A DNA stretch of 64,000 bases from a bacterium D16-50. GTDB lineage: Bacteria; Bacillota; Clostridia; Lachnospirales; Lachnospiraceae. Numbering within the stretch: the stretch's first letter is position 1; each line of letters begins with the position of its first letter. The notes under the pieces were generated by a model. That model did not search any database and had not been told where the DNA came from. It saw only the letters and a program-made list of their open reading frames with translations. Location of the stretch: NCBI GenBank assembly GCA_003612485.1, contig RAZA01000001.1:62001-126000 (forward strand). Direction: 5' to 3'. The position numbers and the translations under genes are program-made. Of this stretch, positions 46,215-52,543 are shown in pieces.

Positions 46215-47033
46215 TTATACGGGTTCTACGGGAAAACAAACTTCCGTAATCATATCTTCAAAGGCTTCCTGTGTCTCTGGCGATACATGGTAGATGTTGA
46301 AATGGGGGCCTGCTATTTTATAATGGTTATCGGCAATCCAGCGTGCCATTGCTTCATATACTTCGGGCAATTTAACATAATGCCCCTTATAGGTGAGCGT
46401 AGCGGCTGTAAACGGCTCAATGGTCTTGAATTTTGCTATCCCGGTATCAGGATATTTTCTGGCTACAGACTTTTGTATTTCGACATCAAGATTTTCTTCA
46501 ACAAACCCTTCGTCATGAAATATCGCAATATTCAAATTGGGAGAAGAATACTGTATATTCAGAGATTGAACAGCATTCGCCAGTCCCCACCATAAAACGC
46601 TTTCCCGGTTGGGAGCAGCGATAGTCTGCCGATAGCTAACCACATTATGTTTTGGAAAATCCTTAAGCGTAATGCTGTATTCGGGAATGCTCGATTGGCA
46701 GTCCAGATGCTCAATAGTGGATTCAATCAAAGTCAGTTGCCTTTGAAGTAATTCTATTTTTACCTTCTGCTGTATGGCCTGATTTTCCAAATAGGACTTC
46801 AATTCATTTTCCGACGTATATTTTGTTAAAATGTCTTTGATTAAAGCCAGACTTAGCCCCATGTTTTTAAGGGCCCGTATTTTATTGGCGACAGGTAATT
46901 GTTCTTCGCTGTAATATCGGTATCCGGTAAATTGGTCCACATATTCCGGCATTAACAAACCGATTTCATTATAGTGTCGCAGCATATAAATTGATATTTG
47001 CGTTAAAACAGAAAATTCACCAATTCGCAACAT
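46215..47033 (-). CDS. MerR-family regulator with GyrI-like effector domain
   Basis: 272 residues. N-terminal MerR winged helix (MLRIGEFSVLTQISIYMLRH, then FTGYRYYSEEQL), a dimerising coiled coil (about 90-118), and a C-terminal GyrI-like ligand domain ending AGPHFNIYHVSPETQEAFED. Such proteins activate their own operon when a drug or metabolite binds. The 19-base-spacer promoter with dyad right in front (47054-47084) fits autoregulation. GGGAGG precedes the ATG. It is followed by the BtrH-like gene with 67 bases between. Confidence 0.88.
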   Translation of the reverse strand: MLRIGEFSVLTQISIYMLRHYNEIGLLMPEYVDQFTGYRYYSEEQLPVANKIRALKNMGLSLALIKDILTKYTSENELKSYLENQAIQQKVKIELLQRQLTLIESTIEHLDCQSSIPEYSITLKDFPKHNVVSYRQTIAAPNRESVLWWGLANAVQSLNIQYSSPNLNIAIFHDEGFVEENLDVEIQKSVARKYPDTGIAKFKTIEPFTAATLTYKGHYVKLPEVYEAMARWIADNHYKIAGPHFNIYHVSPETQEAFEDMITEVCFPVEPV

Positions 47034-47053
47034 ACATCTACCTCCCTACTGCT

Positions 47054-47084
47054 ACTATAAACCCTTGCATTATACAAGAGTAAA
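47054..47084 (-). promoter_or_regulatory. MerR-type promoter, 19-bp spacer with operator dyad
   Basis: Minus strand: TTTACT (47079-47084), a spacer of exactly 19 bases, CTTGTATAATGCAAGGGTT, and TATAGT (47054-47059). The spacer holds the dyad CTTG-7-CAAG, extended to ACTCTTG / CAAGGGT with one mismatch. This is the over-long spacer that MerR proteins unwind to activate transcription. Confidence 0.8.
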
Positions 47085-47146
47085 GAGATTTCTTGAATAT
47101 TATACCGTATGTGTAACCCTACTTCAATGATATGAAACAAAATAGA

Positions 47147-47198
47147 ATTTTACATGAAATACAGTTACATTCACATACTGATACCGGAAATGTAAAAT
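47147..47198. promoter_or_regulatory. Inverted repeat upstream of the element HTH gene
   Basis: ATTTTACAT at 47147-47155 and ATGTAAAAT at 47190-47198, perfect arms, in front of the XRE gene start at 47217. Possible operator pair for that regulator. Confidence 0.45.
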
Positions 47199-47216
47199 GA
47201 CATAGGGTGATAGTAT

Positions 47217-47576
47217 ATGGAAGATTACGAAGAAAGATTTGATTTTCACGGGCTGGGTCAGGCAATCCGGCAAGCCAGAGAAGAACGGGGCTGGACGCAG
47301 GAATATGTTTCAGAACTTGTGGGACGAGGAGCCAGAACCATTATGAATATCGAAAACAAGGGGCAATACCCAAGTTTCGGAGTTTTTGTCAAACTCGTTA
47401 CTATGTTTGATATTCTGGTAGATCAGTTTATTCATACGGATAGCGGTCAGGGAGGGAGCAGTTGCCGCAAACAAATTGACGTCTTGCTCAATGCCATGAA
47501 TGAAAAAGAGCTCATTGTAATGAGAGCCACAGCCGAAGGCTTGAAGAAAGCCAGAGAAACGGAGGTTTCCGGGTAG
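47217..47576 (+). CDS. XRE-family regulator of the element
   Basis: 119 residues. Helix-turn-helix at about 13-67 (IRQAREERGWTQEYVSELVG then TIMNIENKGQYPSFGVFVKL), then a short helical tail. The head and length match small repressors of Clostridial mobile elements, probably controlling transfer genes. AGGGTGAT precedes the ATG. An inverted repeat in front suggests autoregulation. A terminator hairpin overlaps its stop. Confidence 0.85.
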   Translation: MEDYEERFDFHGLGQAIRQAREERGWTQEYVSELVGRGARTIMNIENKGQYPSFGVFVKLVTMFDILVDQFIHTDSGQGGSSCRKQIDVLLNAMNEKELIVMRATAEGLKKARETEVSG

Positions 47577-47590
47577 GGGCCTCCGTTTTT
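47557..47590 (+). terminator. Terminator at the HTH gene stop
   Basis: AAACGGAGG / CCTCCGTTTTT with a 14-base loop; the left arm lies in the last codons of the gene. Confidence 0.75.
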
Positions 47591-47625
47591 GCGGCGTTTA
47601 TCGAGGGTTCCGCTAAATGGCAAGC

Positions 47626-47655
47626 AGGGCAACTGTAGCCACAGTTGCTATTTTT
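47626..47655. terminator. Second hairpin in the HTH-relaxase gap
   Basis: GCAACTGT / ACAGTTGC stem with loop AGCC and a following TATTTTTG on the plus strand. It may back up the terminator at the HTH stop. Confidence 0.5.
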
Positions 47656-47719
47656 GACGTTCCGGCCTTCCGGCCAGAACGCAAAAATCTGCTTGTTGGG
47701 GAGCCTCCCCAAACCCGGC

Positions 47720-47740
47720 TTCGGGCCAACTTGGCCCGAA
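47720..47740. repeat. Element palindrome copy 4
   Basis: TTCGGGCCAAC then TTGGCCCGAA; the most symmetric copy. It lies 36 bases beyond the relaxase stop. Confidence 0.85.
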
Positions 47741-47776
47741 ATGTCAGCGTCGCTTTGCTCCTTATTTTCACACCTC

Positions 47777-49162
47777 CTAACGCTCCTGTTCCTTCTTCCT
47801 GCCCGGCTCCGCATAGCCCAGCAGATAATCAATGTTTGCCTTCGCCGCCGTGACTTCCCGCATTTCTTCCTTCACTTTTCGGTACTCGGCATAGAGCTTC
47901 TTTTTCTTCTCCACAAGCTCCCGGCTTTCCTCTTTGAGCTCGTCCATTTTAGGGGGCTTTGCCCCGTCCAGTATCCGTTTGAAGTCGGCGCAGGCCGCCC
48001 GGTAAAGCTCAATGTCGGCCTCATGCTCCGCAAGGAATCTGCGGCTGTATTTTCGGGCCTTGTATTCCTGGAACACTGGCCGGGTCCTGGCATACTGCAC
48101 CGTGGCAGCCTTCAATTCCTTGTTGGTCTGGAGTGCGGCCTCGGTACTCTTGATCTGGCCGGACAGCGTGTGGAAATGCTCCGTGGTTTCTGCCGCTTTC
48201 TTTTCCAGCTGTTCATACTCCATCAAATTATTTTCCTGCAAAAAGGCCAGGGCGGCGGCCATCTGTTTCAGGTTGAAAACCTTGGCCCACCGCTCATACC
48301 CCGGCCCCTTCCCCTGGAGCTTAGATTGAATGTCGATAATCAGGTTGACCCTATGGCTATGATGGCCCGTGCCTGTTCGGGAGCCAGACAGCGCCGCCTC
48401 TATATCCTTCTGGCCGTAGCCCTTCCCCAGCGTAGAGGACCGCAGACGGGTAAACCGTTCCTGGCCGGGAGCCCGGAAACTGATTGCGCCCCGCTGCTGT
48501 TCCACCTCATAGCCGGACTGCTCCATAAGTGAGAGGAAGGCGGCAAGGCCGGAGGGCTGTTTTTCAAGAGCCGCGTCAATGGCGGCGCACAGCTTCTGCT
48601 GGAAGGTGAGCGGCCTTTCCCGGCCCTTGGCCCATTCCCCATAGTTCTTATATTTCCCCTGGCTTTTCATCTTCGGCTGCTTCACGACAGAGAGGCCGTA
48701 TTCCAGACAGAGGGTGTCGGACAGCCGCCCGAGGGCACGGCCGGAGCCGAGGAAATCCCGGTATTTATGGGTACAGTCAAGGATAGTGGAATTGTAATAA
48801 ATGTGGTTATGGATATGGGCCTTGTCGGTGTGGGTGGTGACGATGAACTGGTGCTTTCCCTTTGTCCACCGCATAGCCAGCTCATAGCCGATACGGTTGG
48901 CGTCCTCCGGCTCAATCTCCCCGGGGAGGAAGGACTGGCGTATCTGGTAGCACAGCACATCCTTATCTGTTCCCTGCTCCCGGCCGGTGGCGGCTTTGTA
49001 CCTGCTTTTCCACAAGAGAAATTCAGCGTCTACCGTGGCCGGGTCACATTCATAGGCAGAGATATATTTTCCTTCCTCTGTCTTGACCGGGTTCTTTCCG
49101 TAGTCGGTACAGTCTTTTATGGACTGCGCTATGGATAGCCCTGGCGTGGTCTTGCGTTTCAT
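47777..49162 (-). CDS. MOB relaxase (mobilization nuclease)
   Basis: 461 residues from the ATG at 49162. A relaxase/mobilization nuclease domain of MobP type: the histidine triad motif THTDKAHIHNHIYYN (His about 111, 116, 118) and YECDPATVDAEFLL, GKYKNYGEWAKGRERP after it, then a long helical C-terminus with coiled coils. It nicks oriT and leads the strand to the recipient. Homologues I know begin MATTRLM; here the matching codon at 49178-49180 is ATA, nine bases after AAGGAG, so translation may start at ATA (467 residues). The MobC gene is upstream but separated by an inserted AT-rich orphan. Confidence 0.88.
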   Translation of the reverse strand: MKRKTTPGLSIAQSIKDCTDYGKNPVKTEEGKYISAYECDPATVDAEFLLWKSRYKAATGREQGTDKDVLCYQIRQSFLPGEIEPEDANRIGYELAMRWTKGKHQFIVTTHTDKAHIHNHIYYNSTILDCTHKYRDFLGSGRALGRLSDTLCLEYGLSVVKQPKMKSQGKYKNYGEWAKGRERPLTFQQKLCAAIDAALEKQPSGLAAFLSLMEQSGYEVEQQRGAISFRAPGQERFTRLRSSTLGKGYGQKDIEAALSGSRTGTGHHSHRVNLIIDIQSKLQGKGPGYERWAKVFNLKQMAAALAFLQENNLMEYEQLEKKAAETTEHFHTLSGQIKSTEAALQTNKELKAATVQYARTRPVFQEYKARKYSRRFLAEHEADIELYRAACADFKRILDGAKPPKMDELKEESRELVEKKKKLYAEYRKVKEEMREVTAAKANIDYLLGYAEPGRKKEQER

Positions 49163-49199
49163 CAGCCGTGTGGTAGCTATGGTCTGTCTCTCCTTCCGG

Positions 49200-49222
49200 C
49201 TTCGGGTCAAGTTGGCCTGAGA
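49200..49222. repeat. Element palindrome copy 5
   Basis: TTCGGGTCAAG then TTGGCCTGAG; two arm changes. It lies between the relaxase start and the orphan gene's promoter. Confidence 0.7.
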
Positions 49223-49227
49223 TAATA

Positions 49228-49256
49228 TTGCATAGTTGGAATGTACAAGTTATAAT
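49228..49256 (+). promoter_or_regulatory. Strong promoter of the AT-rich orphan
   Basis: TTGCAT (49228-49233), a 17-base spacer, and perfect TATAAT (49251-49256), 28 bases before the ATG at 49284. Confidence 0.8.
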
Positions 49257-49283
49257 AAAATAAATACATTATGGAGGTATGAG

Positions 49284-50447
49284 ATGTTGAAATCGCTTAA
49301 TTCTATGGATTTTACTGTTGCTGTAGCATCCAATTCTATGACTATCGAACAAGATATGACATTTATCAAAGCTGCTTTGCTTTACTCTGATACTATTACG
49401 TTGGTAAGTCCAGTTGCATCTACATATATCGAACTTACTGATAATGCTAATAAGAAAAATGAAAAAGCATTATATAATTTAATGCAGAAAGTCATACCAT
49501 TTTGCCAAAAAGCAGATCCTATATTTTGTGAGAATATTAATCAAACACTTGACCAATTTAGTTCTATATTATACAGTAAGCAATATCGTTCAATTCCACT
49601 ACCGTTAAAGTATAACATTAAAAAGGCGCTCCTTGAATTTAGTACCGGAATAGAATCTGTGTTGATACAAAATCTTGGTGAAGAAAATTGTAATTCTTTG
49701 AAAAAATTAGTTGAGTCTAAAAAAGTAAGATTATATGATTTTAAGAGTTCATTTGCTAATGATGATGATTATGTTTATGAATTTTACAACATATTAAAAA
49801 AATCCGTTAGTAACTCATCGGCCTTTCCATTGTTTGATGATCTGTCCAATAACTTGATAAAATCAGCAATAGAGGAGAAAATTATTACCCTTAATAAAAG
49901 TAGTGAGTTTGAGGCGAAACATGCAAAATTAGCAGGTAATTTACTTATTGCTTTACCTTCCTTTGAATTTGCAACAACAGATGAAATATTAGATATTCGC
50001 AAGGAACTAGAAAAGCCTCTAGTACGTTTTAGAAGCAAATTACTCGCTTATGATGCTGAAATACAGTCTATGCCTTGGGATGAGGAATTTCAATTTGAAT
50101 GTATAAAACTTTATCAACAAGAAGTGGCACCAGCAGTTTTAGAAATTGATGAATTAACAAAAGAATCATCTTTTATAAAAAATCTAGGATATAGTTTTTT
50201 GACGGATAAATCTGCACTTGAAAAAACCGGGAAAATATTTATTACTGTAGCAATGGCGGGAATTATATCAGCATTTACTGATGTACTGTCACGTGGACAA
50301 ACTTTGGCTGCAGCAGGTGGGGCATATACAATTTCTAAGGTGGCGACAGCATATAAAGAGTATGAAAAAAATCAGCATGATATTATGAAAAAGGATATGT
50401 ATTTTTATTATCGAGCTGGGAAGCTTCTTGAAAAACGTACAAAATAA
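49284..50447 (+). CDS. AT-rich orphan cargo gene between mobC and relaxase
   Basis: 387 residues, opposite in strand to the mobilization genes around it and markedly more AT-rich. It has its own promoter, a GGAGGTATGAG ribosome site and a hairpin terminator. The protein is mostly helical (ALLYSDTITLVSPVAS, LKKLVESKKVRLYDF). Near the C-terminus a Gly/Ala-rich hydrophobic stretch (ITVAMAGIISAFTDVL then LAAAGGAYTISKVATAY) could insert in a membrane. No known motif. Position and isolation suggest a defence or persistence cargo. That is inference; I do not know its function. Confidence 0.75.
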   Translation: MLKSLNSMDFTVAVASNSMTIEQDMTFIKAALLYSDTITLVSPVASTYIELTDNANKKNEKALYNLMQKVIPFCQKADPIFCENINQTLDQFSSILYSKQYRSIPLPLKYNIKKALLEFSTGIESVLIQNLGEENCNSLKKLVESKKVRLYDFKSSFANDDDYVYEFYNILKKSVSNSSAFPLFDDLSNNLIKSAIEEKIITLNKSSEFEAKHAKLAGNLLIALPSFEFATTDEILDIRKELEKPLVRFRSKLLAYDAEIQSMPWDEEFQFECIKLYQQEVAPAVLEIDELTKESSFIKNLGYSFLTDKSALEKTGKIFITVAMAGIISAFTDVLSRGQTLAAAGGAYTISKVATAYKEYEKNQHDIMKKDMYFYYRAGKLLEKRTK

Positions 50448-50470
50448 AAAGTGATAAGCGTTAATAAGGA

Positions 50471-50499
50471 GAGGTATAGTCTACAAAGGACCATACCTC
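50471..50499. terminator. Bidirectional terminator between orphan and mobC
   Basis: GAGGTATAGTC / GACCATACCTC (10 of 11 pairs) with loop TACAAAG; followed by TTCAATTTATTT on the plus strand. It ends seven bases before the mobC stop. Confidence 0.8.
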
Positions 50500-50505
50500 T
50501 TCAAT

Positions 50506-50814
50506 TTATTTCCCCACCAGCGCCGCCAGCTCCTTCAATACCCCGGACAGCTGCCCCCACAGCTTTTCATAGTCCTCTTTCCGCCCGTCTATCTCCTCCG
50601 GGTACAGCCCGTAGGTGTGGGCGTGGACGGTTATCTGTTTTAAGTTGTTGGAGCACCGCCGATGCAAAGAGACCAGCTCCCGGACGGGCGCAAGGTCCAC
50701 ATGGAGGATATAGCCGTTTATGGCCATCTTCCGCATATAGGCTCCGGCGTTGGAGATGTCGGCCTCGGCCATGCGCCCGTGTATCTGGGTCAGTTCGTCC
50801 GCCGTCACCATCAC
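50506..50814 (-). CDS. mobC: MobC-like relaxosome protein
   Basis: At least 102 residues. ADISNAGAYMRKMAINGYI and LVSLHRRCSNNLKQITVHAH are the MobC signatures (ribbon-helix-helix-type DNA binding plus the N-N-LNQ motif), so it helps the relaxase open oriT. The frame stays open upstream to a TGA near 50892 and family members have a basic head (here RKRDRHLN), so the true start is probably upstream, at a non-ATG codon near 50858 after GGGAGG. The annotated start is a GTG. Confidence 0.85.
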   Translation of the reverse strand: MMVTADELTQIHGRMAEADISNAGAYMRKMAINGYILHVDLAPVRELVSLHRRCSNNLKQITVHAHTYGLYPEEIDGRKEDYEKLWGQLSGVLKELAALVGK

Positions 50815-50901
50815 GTTCAGGTGCCTGTCCCGTTTCCTCCCTGCCGTCAGCGTTCCTCCCGTTCCCGGCTCCGTTTCAGGGCAGGCGGCTCCTTCACTCT
50901 G

Positions 50902-51033
50902 TCAAGTTCTTTTTCCTCCGGCCTCTGGGGGAGGGGGCGAAGGCGGAAGGTTGTTCAGTATGCCGTCCAGCATGTTCCCGTTCTGTTCTTCGGTAAGCTC
51001 CGCAGTCAATAAGGGATTGTCTCTCCTGTTCAT
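50902..51033 (-). CDS. Small element protein (PLLTAELTEEQN type)
   Basis: 43 residues starting MNRRDNPLLTAELTEEQNGN, a head shared by small proteins in Clostridial conjugative elements, then a proline run (PPSPPPPE). GAGGAG five bases before the ATG is clear. It is shorter than its relatives and may be truncated by the upstream sequence of mobC. Role unknown. Confidence 0.6.
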   Translation of the reverse strand: MNRRDNPLLTAELTEEQNGNMLDGILNNLPPSPPPPEAGGKRT

Positions 51034-51052
51034 AGGTTCTCCTCGTTTGTCT

Positions 51053-51391
51053 CTATGGCAGTTCCCTCCTTTCCGGCCTCGGGTCATGTTGGCCCGAAGC
51101 TCCGGTTGTTACGAAATACCCCCGTAAACCGGGCCGGAAGGTATTAGGATACCTTTGCCCGGAAAACAGGGGCAGGACCCCTTGGAATCCCGGGCTTTCG
51201 GCAGGTCCAAATCGTAACGCCCCTGCCCGGGGGTTGAGCGTTTCTTCCTCATGCGCTCCCGGCTCCTGCGGCGGCTCTTCCTCACAGACGGCCTTTTCCA
51301 GCACCGGGTCCAGCGGGAGGACATTCTCACGGAAATAACGGCAGAAAAAGCCCGTCCAGTCTTTCCCCAGCATGTAGCATGGACAGTCCAA
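51053..51391 (-). CDS. Element protein, start uncertain
   Basis: At least 112 residues. The reading frame carries LPLDCPCYMLGKDWTGFFCR and FRENVLPLDPVLEKAVCEEE, which looks like a real element protein. The first codon at 51391 is a TTG with no ribosome site, and good protein-like sequence continues upstream in this frame (TWEETKEAPPLKLACLP) to a TAG near 51460. Either a non-ATG start lies near 51450 or there is a frameshift from the 124-residue ORF that overlaps it. The palindrome at 51077-51099 lies in its last codons. Confidence 0.5.
   Translation of the reverse strand: MDCPCYMLGKDWTGFFCRYFRENVLPLDPVLEKAVCEEEPPQEPGAHEEETLNPRAGALRFGPAESPGFQGVLPLFSGQRYPNTFRPGLRGYFVTTGASGQHDPRPERRELP
51077..51099. 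repeat. Element palindrome copy 6
   Basis: CTCGGGTCATG then TTGGCCCGAAG; upstream of the 43-residue element protein. Confidence 0.7.
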
Positions 51392-51701
51392 TGGAAGGCA
51401 GGCCAGCTTTAAGGGCGGCGCTTCCTTTGTTTCCTCCCACGTCGGGATTGCTGTTTCCTATCCGTTCATATCTGTTTCCTCCGGGTCGGGGAATGACGGC
51501 CCCGCCCTGATAGTCATAGCCCGCCGCATGGATGGCGGCGAGAGTCTCTTCGGATACCTTCTGGAAAAGAAGAGGATCTGTGTCGGCCGCGAAGGCCAGC
51601 ATGTCCCTCTCGTTAAATTCCTCCGGGAGCTTCCCGTAAAAGGCTGGGCGCGTGTCCCCGTTTCCGTCTGTTTTATAGCGGCGGGGTGCCCGTTCCGGCA
51701 T
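51327..51701 (-). CDS. Element protein
   Basis: 124 residues starting MPERAPRRYKTDGNGDTRPA. A helical core (FNERDMLAFAADTDPLLFQK, then SEETLAAIHAAGYDYQ) is followed by a Gly/Asn-rich segment. AGGAAAGG precedes the ATG, and a palindrome copy is directly upstream. I do not know the family; it sits in the usual place of small regulatory or DNA-binding proteins next to mobC. Its last 65 bases overlap the next ORF in another frame. Confidence 0.6.
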   Translation of the reverse strand: MPERAPRRYKTDGNGDTRPAFYGKLPEEFNERDMLAFAADTDPLLFQKVSEETLAAIHAAGYDYQGGAVIPRPGGNRYERIGNSNPDVGGNKGSAALKAGLPSIGLSMLHAGERLDGLFLPLFP

Positions 51702-51719
51702 GGCATCCCGCCTTTCCTG

Positions 51720-51741
51720 CTTCGGGCCAGGTTGGCCCGGA
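51720..51741. repeat. Element palindrome copy 7
   Basis: TTCGGGCCAGG then TTGGCCCGGA; between the 124-residue gene and the toxin gene. Confidence 0.8.
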
Positions 51742-51795
51742 GTAATAAAAAACCGCCAGCGTCAGCCAGCGGTTCCATCGTTACTATATTTTGTT

Positions 51796-52134
51796 TTATC
51801 TTTCGTTGTCATACTGCGGAAAATCAGGAAACAGAATCCGAAGATAATCCCGTCTGCCGTAGAGAACGCGGTCAATGTACACGTCCTGCCCGTTCACACG
51901 ATAGAAGACCATATAATTTCCACTGGTGAGAAAACGGTAGTCACTTTCTATATCTGTCACAGAGGACAGCAAGGCGCCGATTTCTGAAAAATTTTCCAAT
52001 TCATCAACAGTGTCCATGATTTTGTTTACGGTGTTTTCAGCGGCTTGCGGATTGCTTAATTCGATGGTAATATACTCCCAGATTTCGTCCAGGTCGTTCT
52101 GGGCTTCCGGGGAGTAATAAATGTTATTCTTCAT
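51796..52134 (-). CDS. RelE/ParE-family toxin
   Basis: 112 residues. The ParE/RelE fold is clear: YYSPEAQNDLDEIWEYITIE at the start, DYRFLTSGNYMVFYRVNGQD and VYIDRVLYGRRDYLRILF at the end. It would poison gyrase (ParE) or cleave mRNA on the ribosome (RelE). The gene starts 11 bases inside the antitoxin gene, which assures co-translation. Its place next to the right end of the element suggests a stabilisation role: cells that lose the excised element are poisoned. Confidence 0.9.
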   Translation of the reverse strand: MKNNIYYSPEAQNDLDEIWEYITIELSNPQAAENTVNKIMDTVDELENFSEIGALLSSVTDIESDYRFLTSGNYMVFYRVNGQDVYIDRVLYGRRDYLRILFPDFPQYDNER

Positions 52135-52384
52135 TTGCCTTTGCCCGGAAATGTGCCCTCACATCCGAGGACGAAAGCCATCCCTTTTCCTCTCCAGATT
52201 TTTTCCCTTTTGCAAGTTCGCCCATGAGTTTCAGGGTCGCCCGTGTTCTTTCATAGTCCTGCATGTCAATGATTGCATAGCGCCCGCGTCCGTTTTTGGT
52301 GAGAAAGACCGGTGCGCCCACAGATACGTCACGGAGCACATCACTGTAATTCCTCAAATCAGAGATTGGTTTGATATTCGGCAT
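52124..52384 (-). CDS. Phd/YefM-family antitoxin
   Basis: 86 residues. N-terminal DNA-binding half MPNIKPISDLRNYSDVLRDV and VGAPVFLTKNGRGRYAIIDM are the Phd/YefM signatures; the C-terminal half (LKLMGELAKGKKSGEEKGWL) wraps the toxin. GGGGAA precedes the ATG at 52384. It is expected to repress its own promoter, which lies at 52410-52438. Confidence 0.9.
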   Translation of the reverse strand: MPNIKPISDLRNYSDVLRDVSVGAPVFLTKNGRGRYAIIDMQDYERTRATLKLMGELAKGKKSGEEKGWLSSSDVRAHFRAKANEE

Positions 52385-52409
52385 AATCACATTCCCCTTT
52401 CTTACCCTT

Positions 52410-52438
52410 AGTATACCCTAATTTGATGTAAAATTCAA
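52410..52438 (-). promoter_or_regulatory. Promoter of the toxin-antitoxin operon
   Basis: Minus strand: TTGAAT (52433-52438), a 17-base spacer, TATACT (52410-52415). Short leader of about 20 bases. Confidence 0.75.
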
Positions 52439-52543
52439 CAGCATATTTTACAACAGTATTTTAGTGAGCGCCCCATATAGATTTTGAGAGGCTCCCGGTC
52501 TTGGCCTGTCCTTCTTCTGGCAAAGTGAGTAAATGCAGTTATG

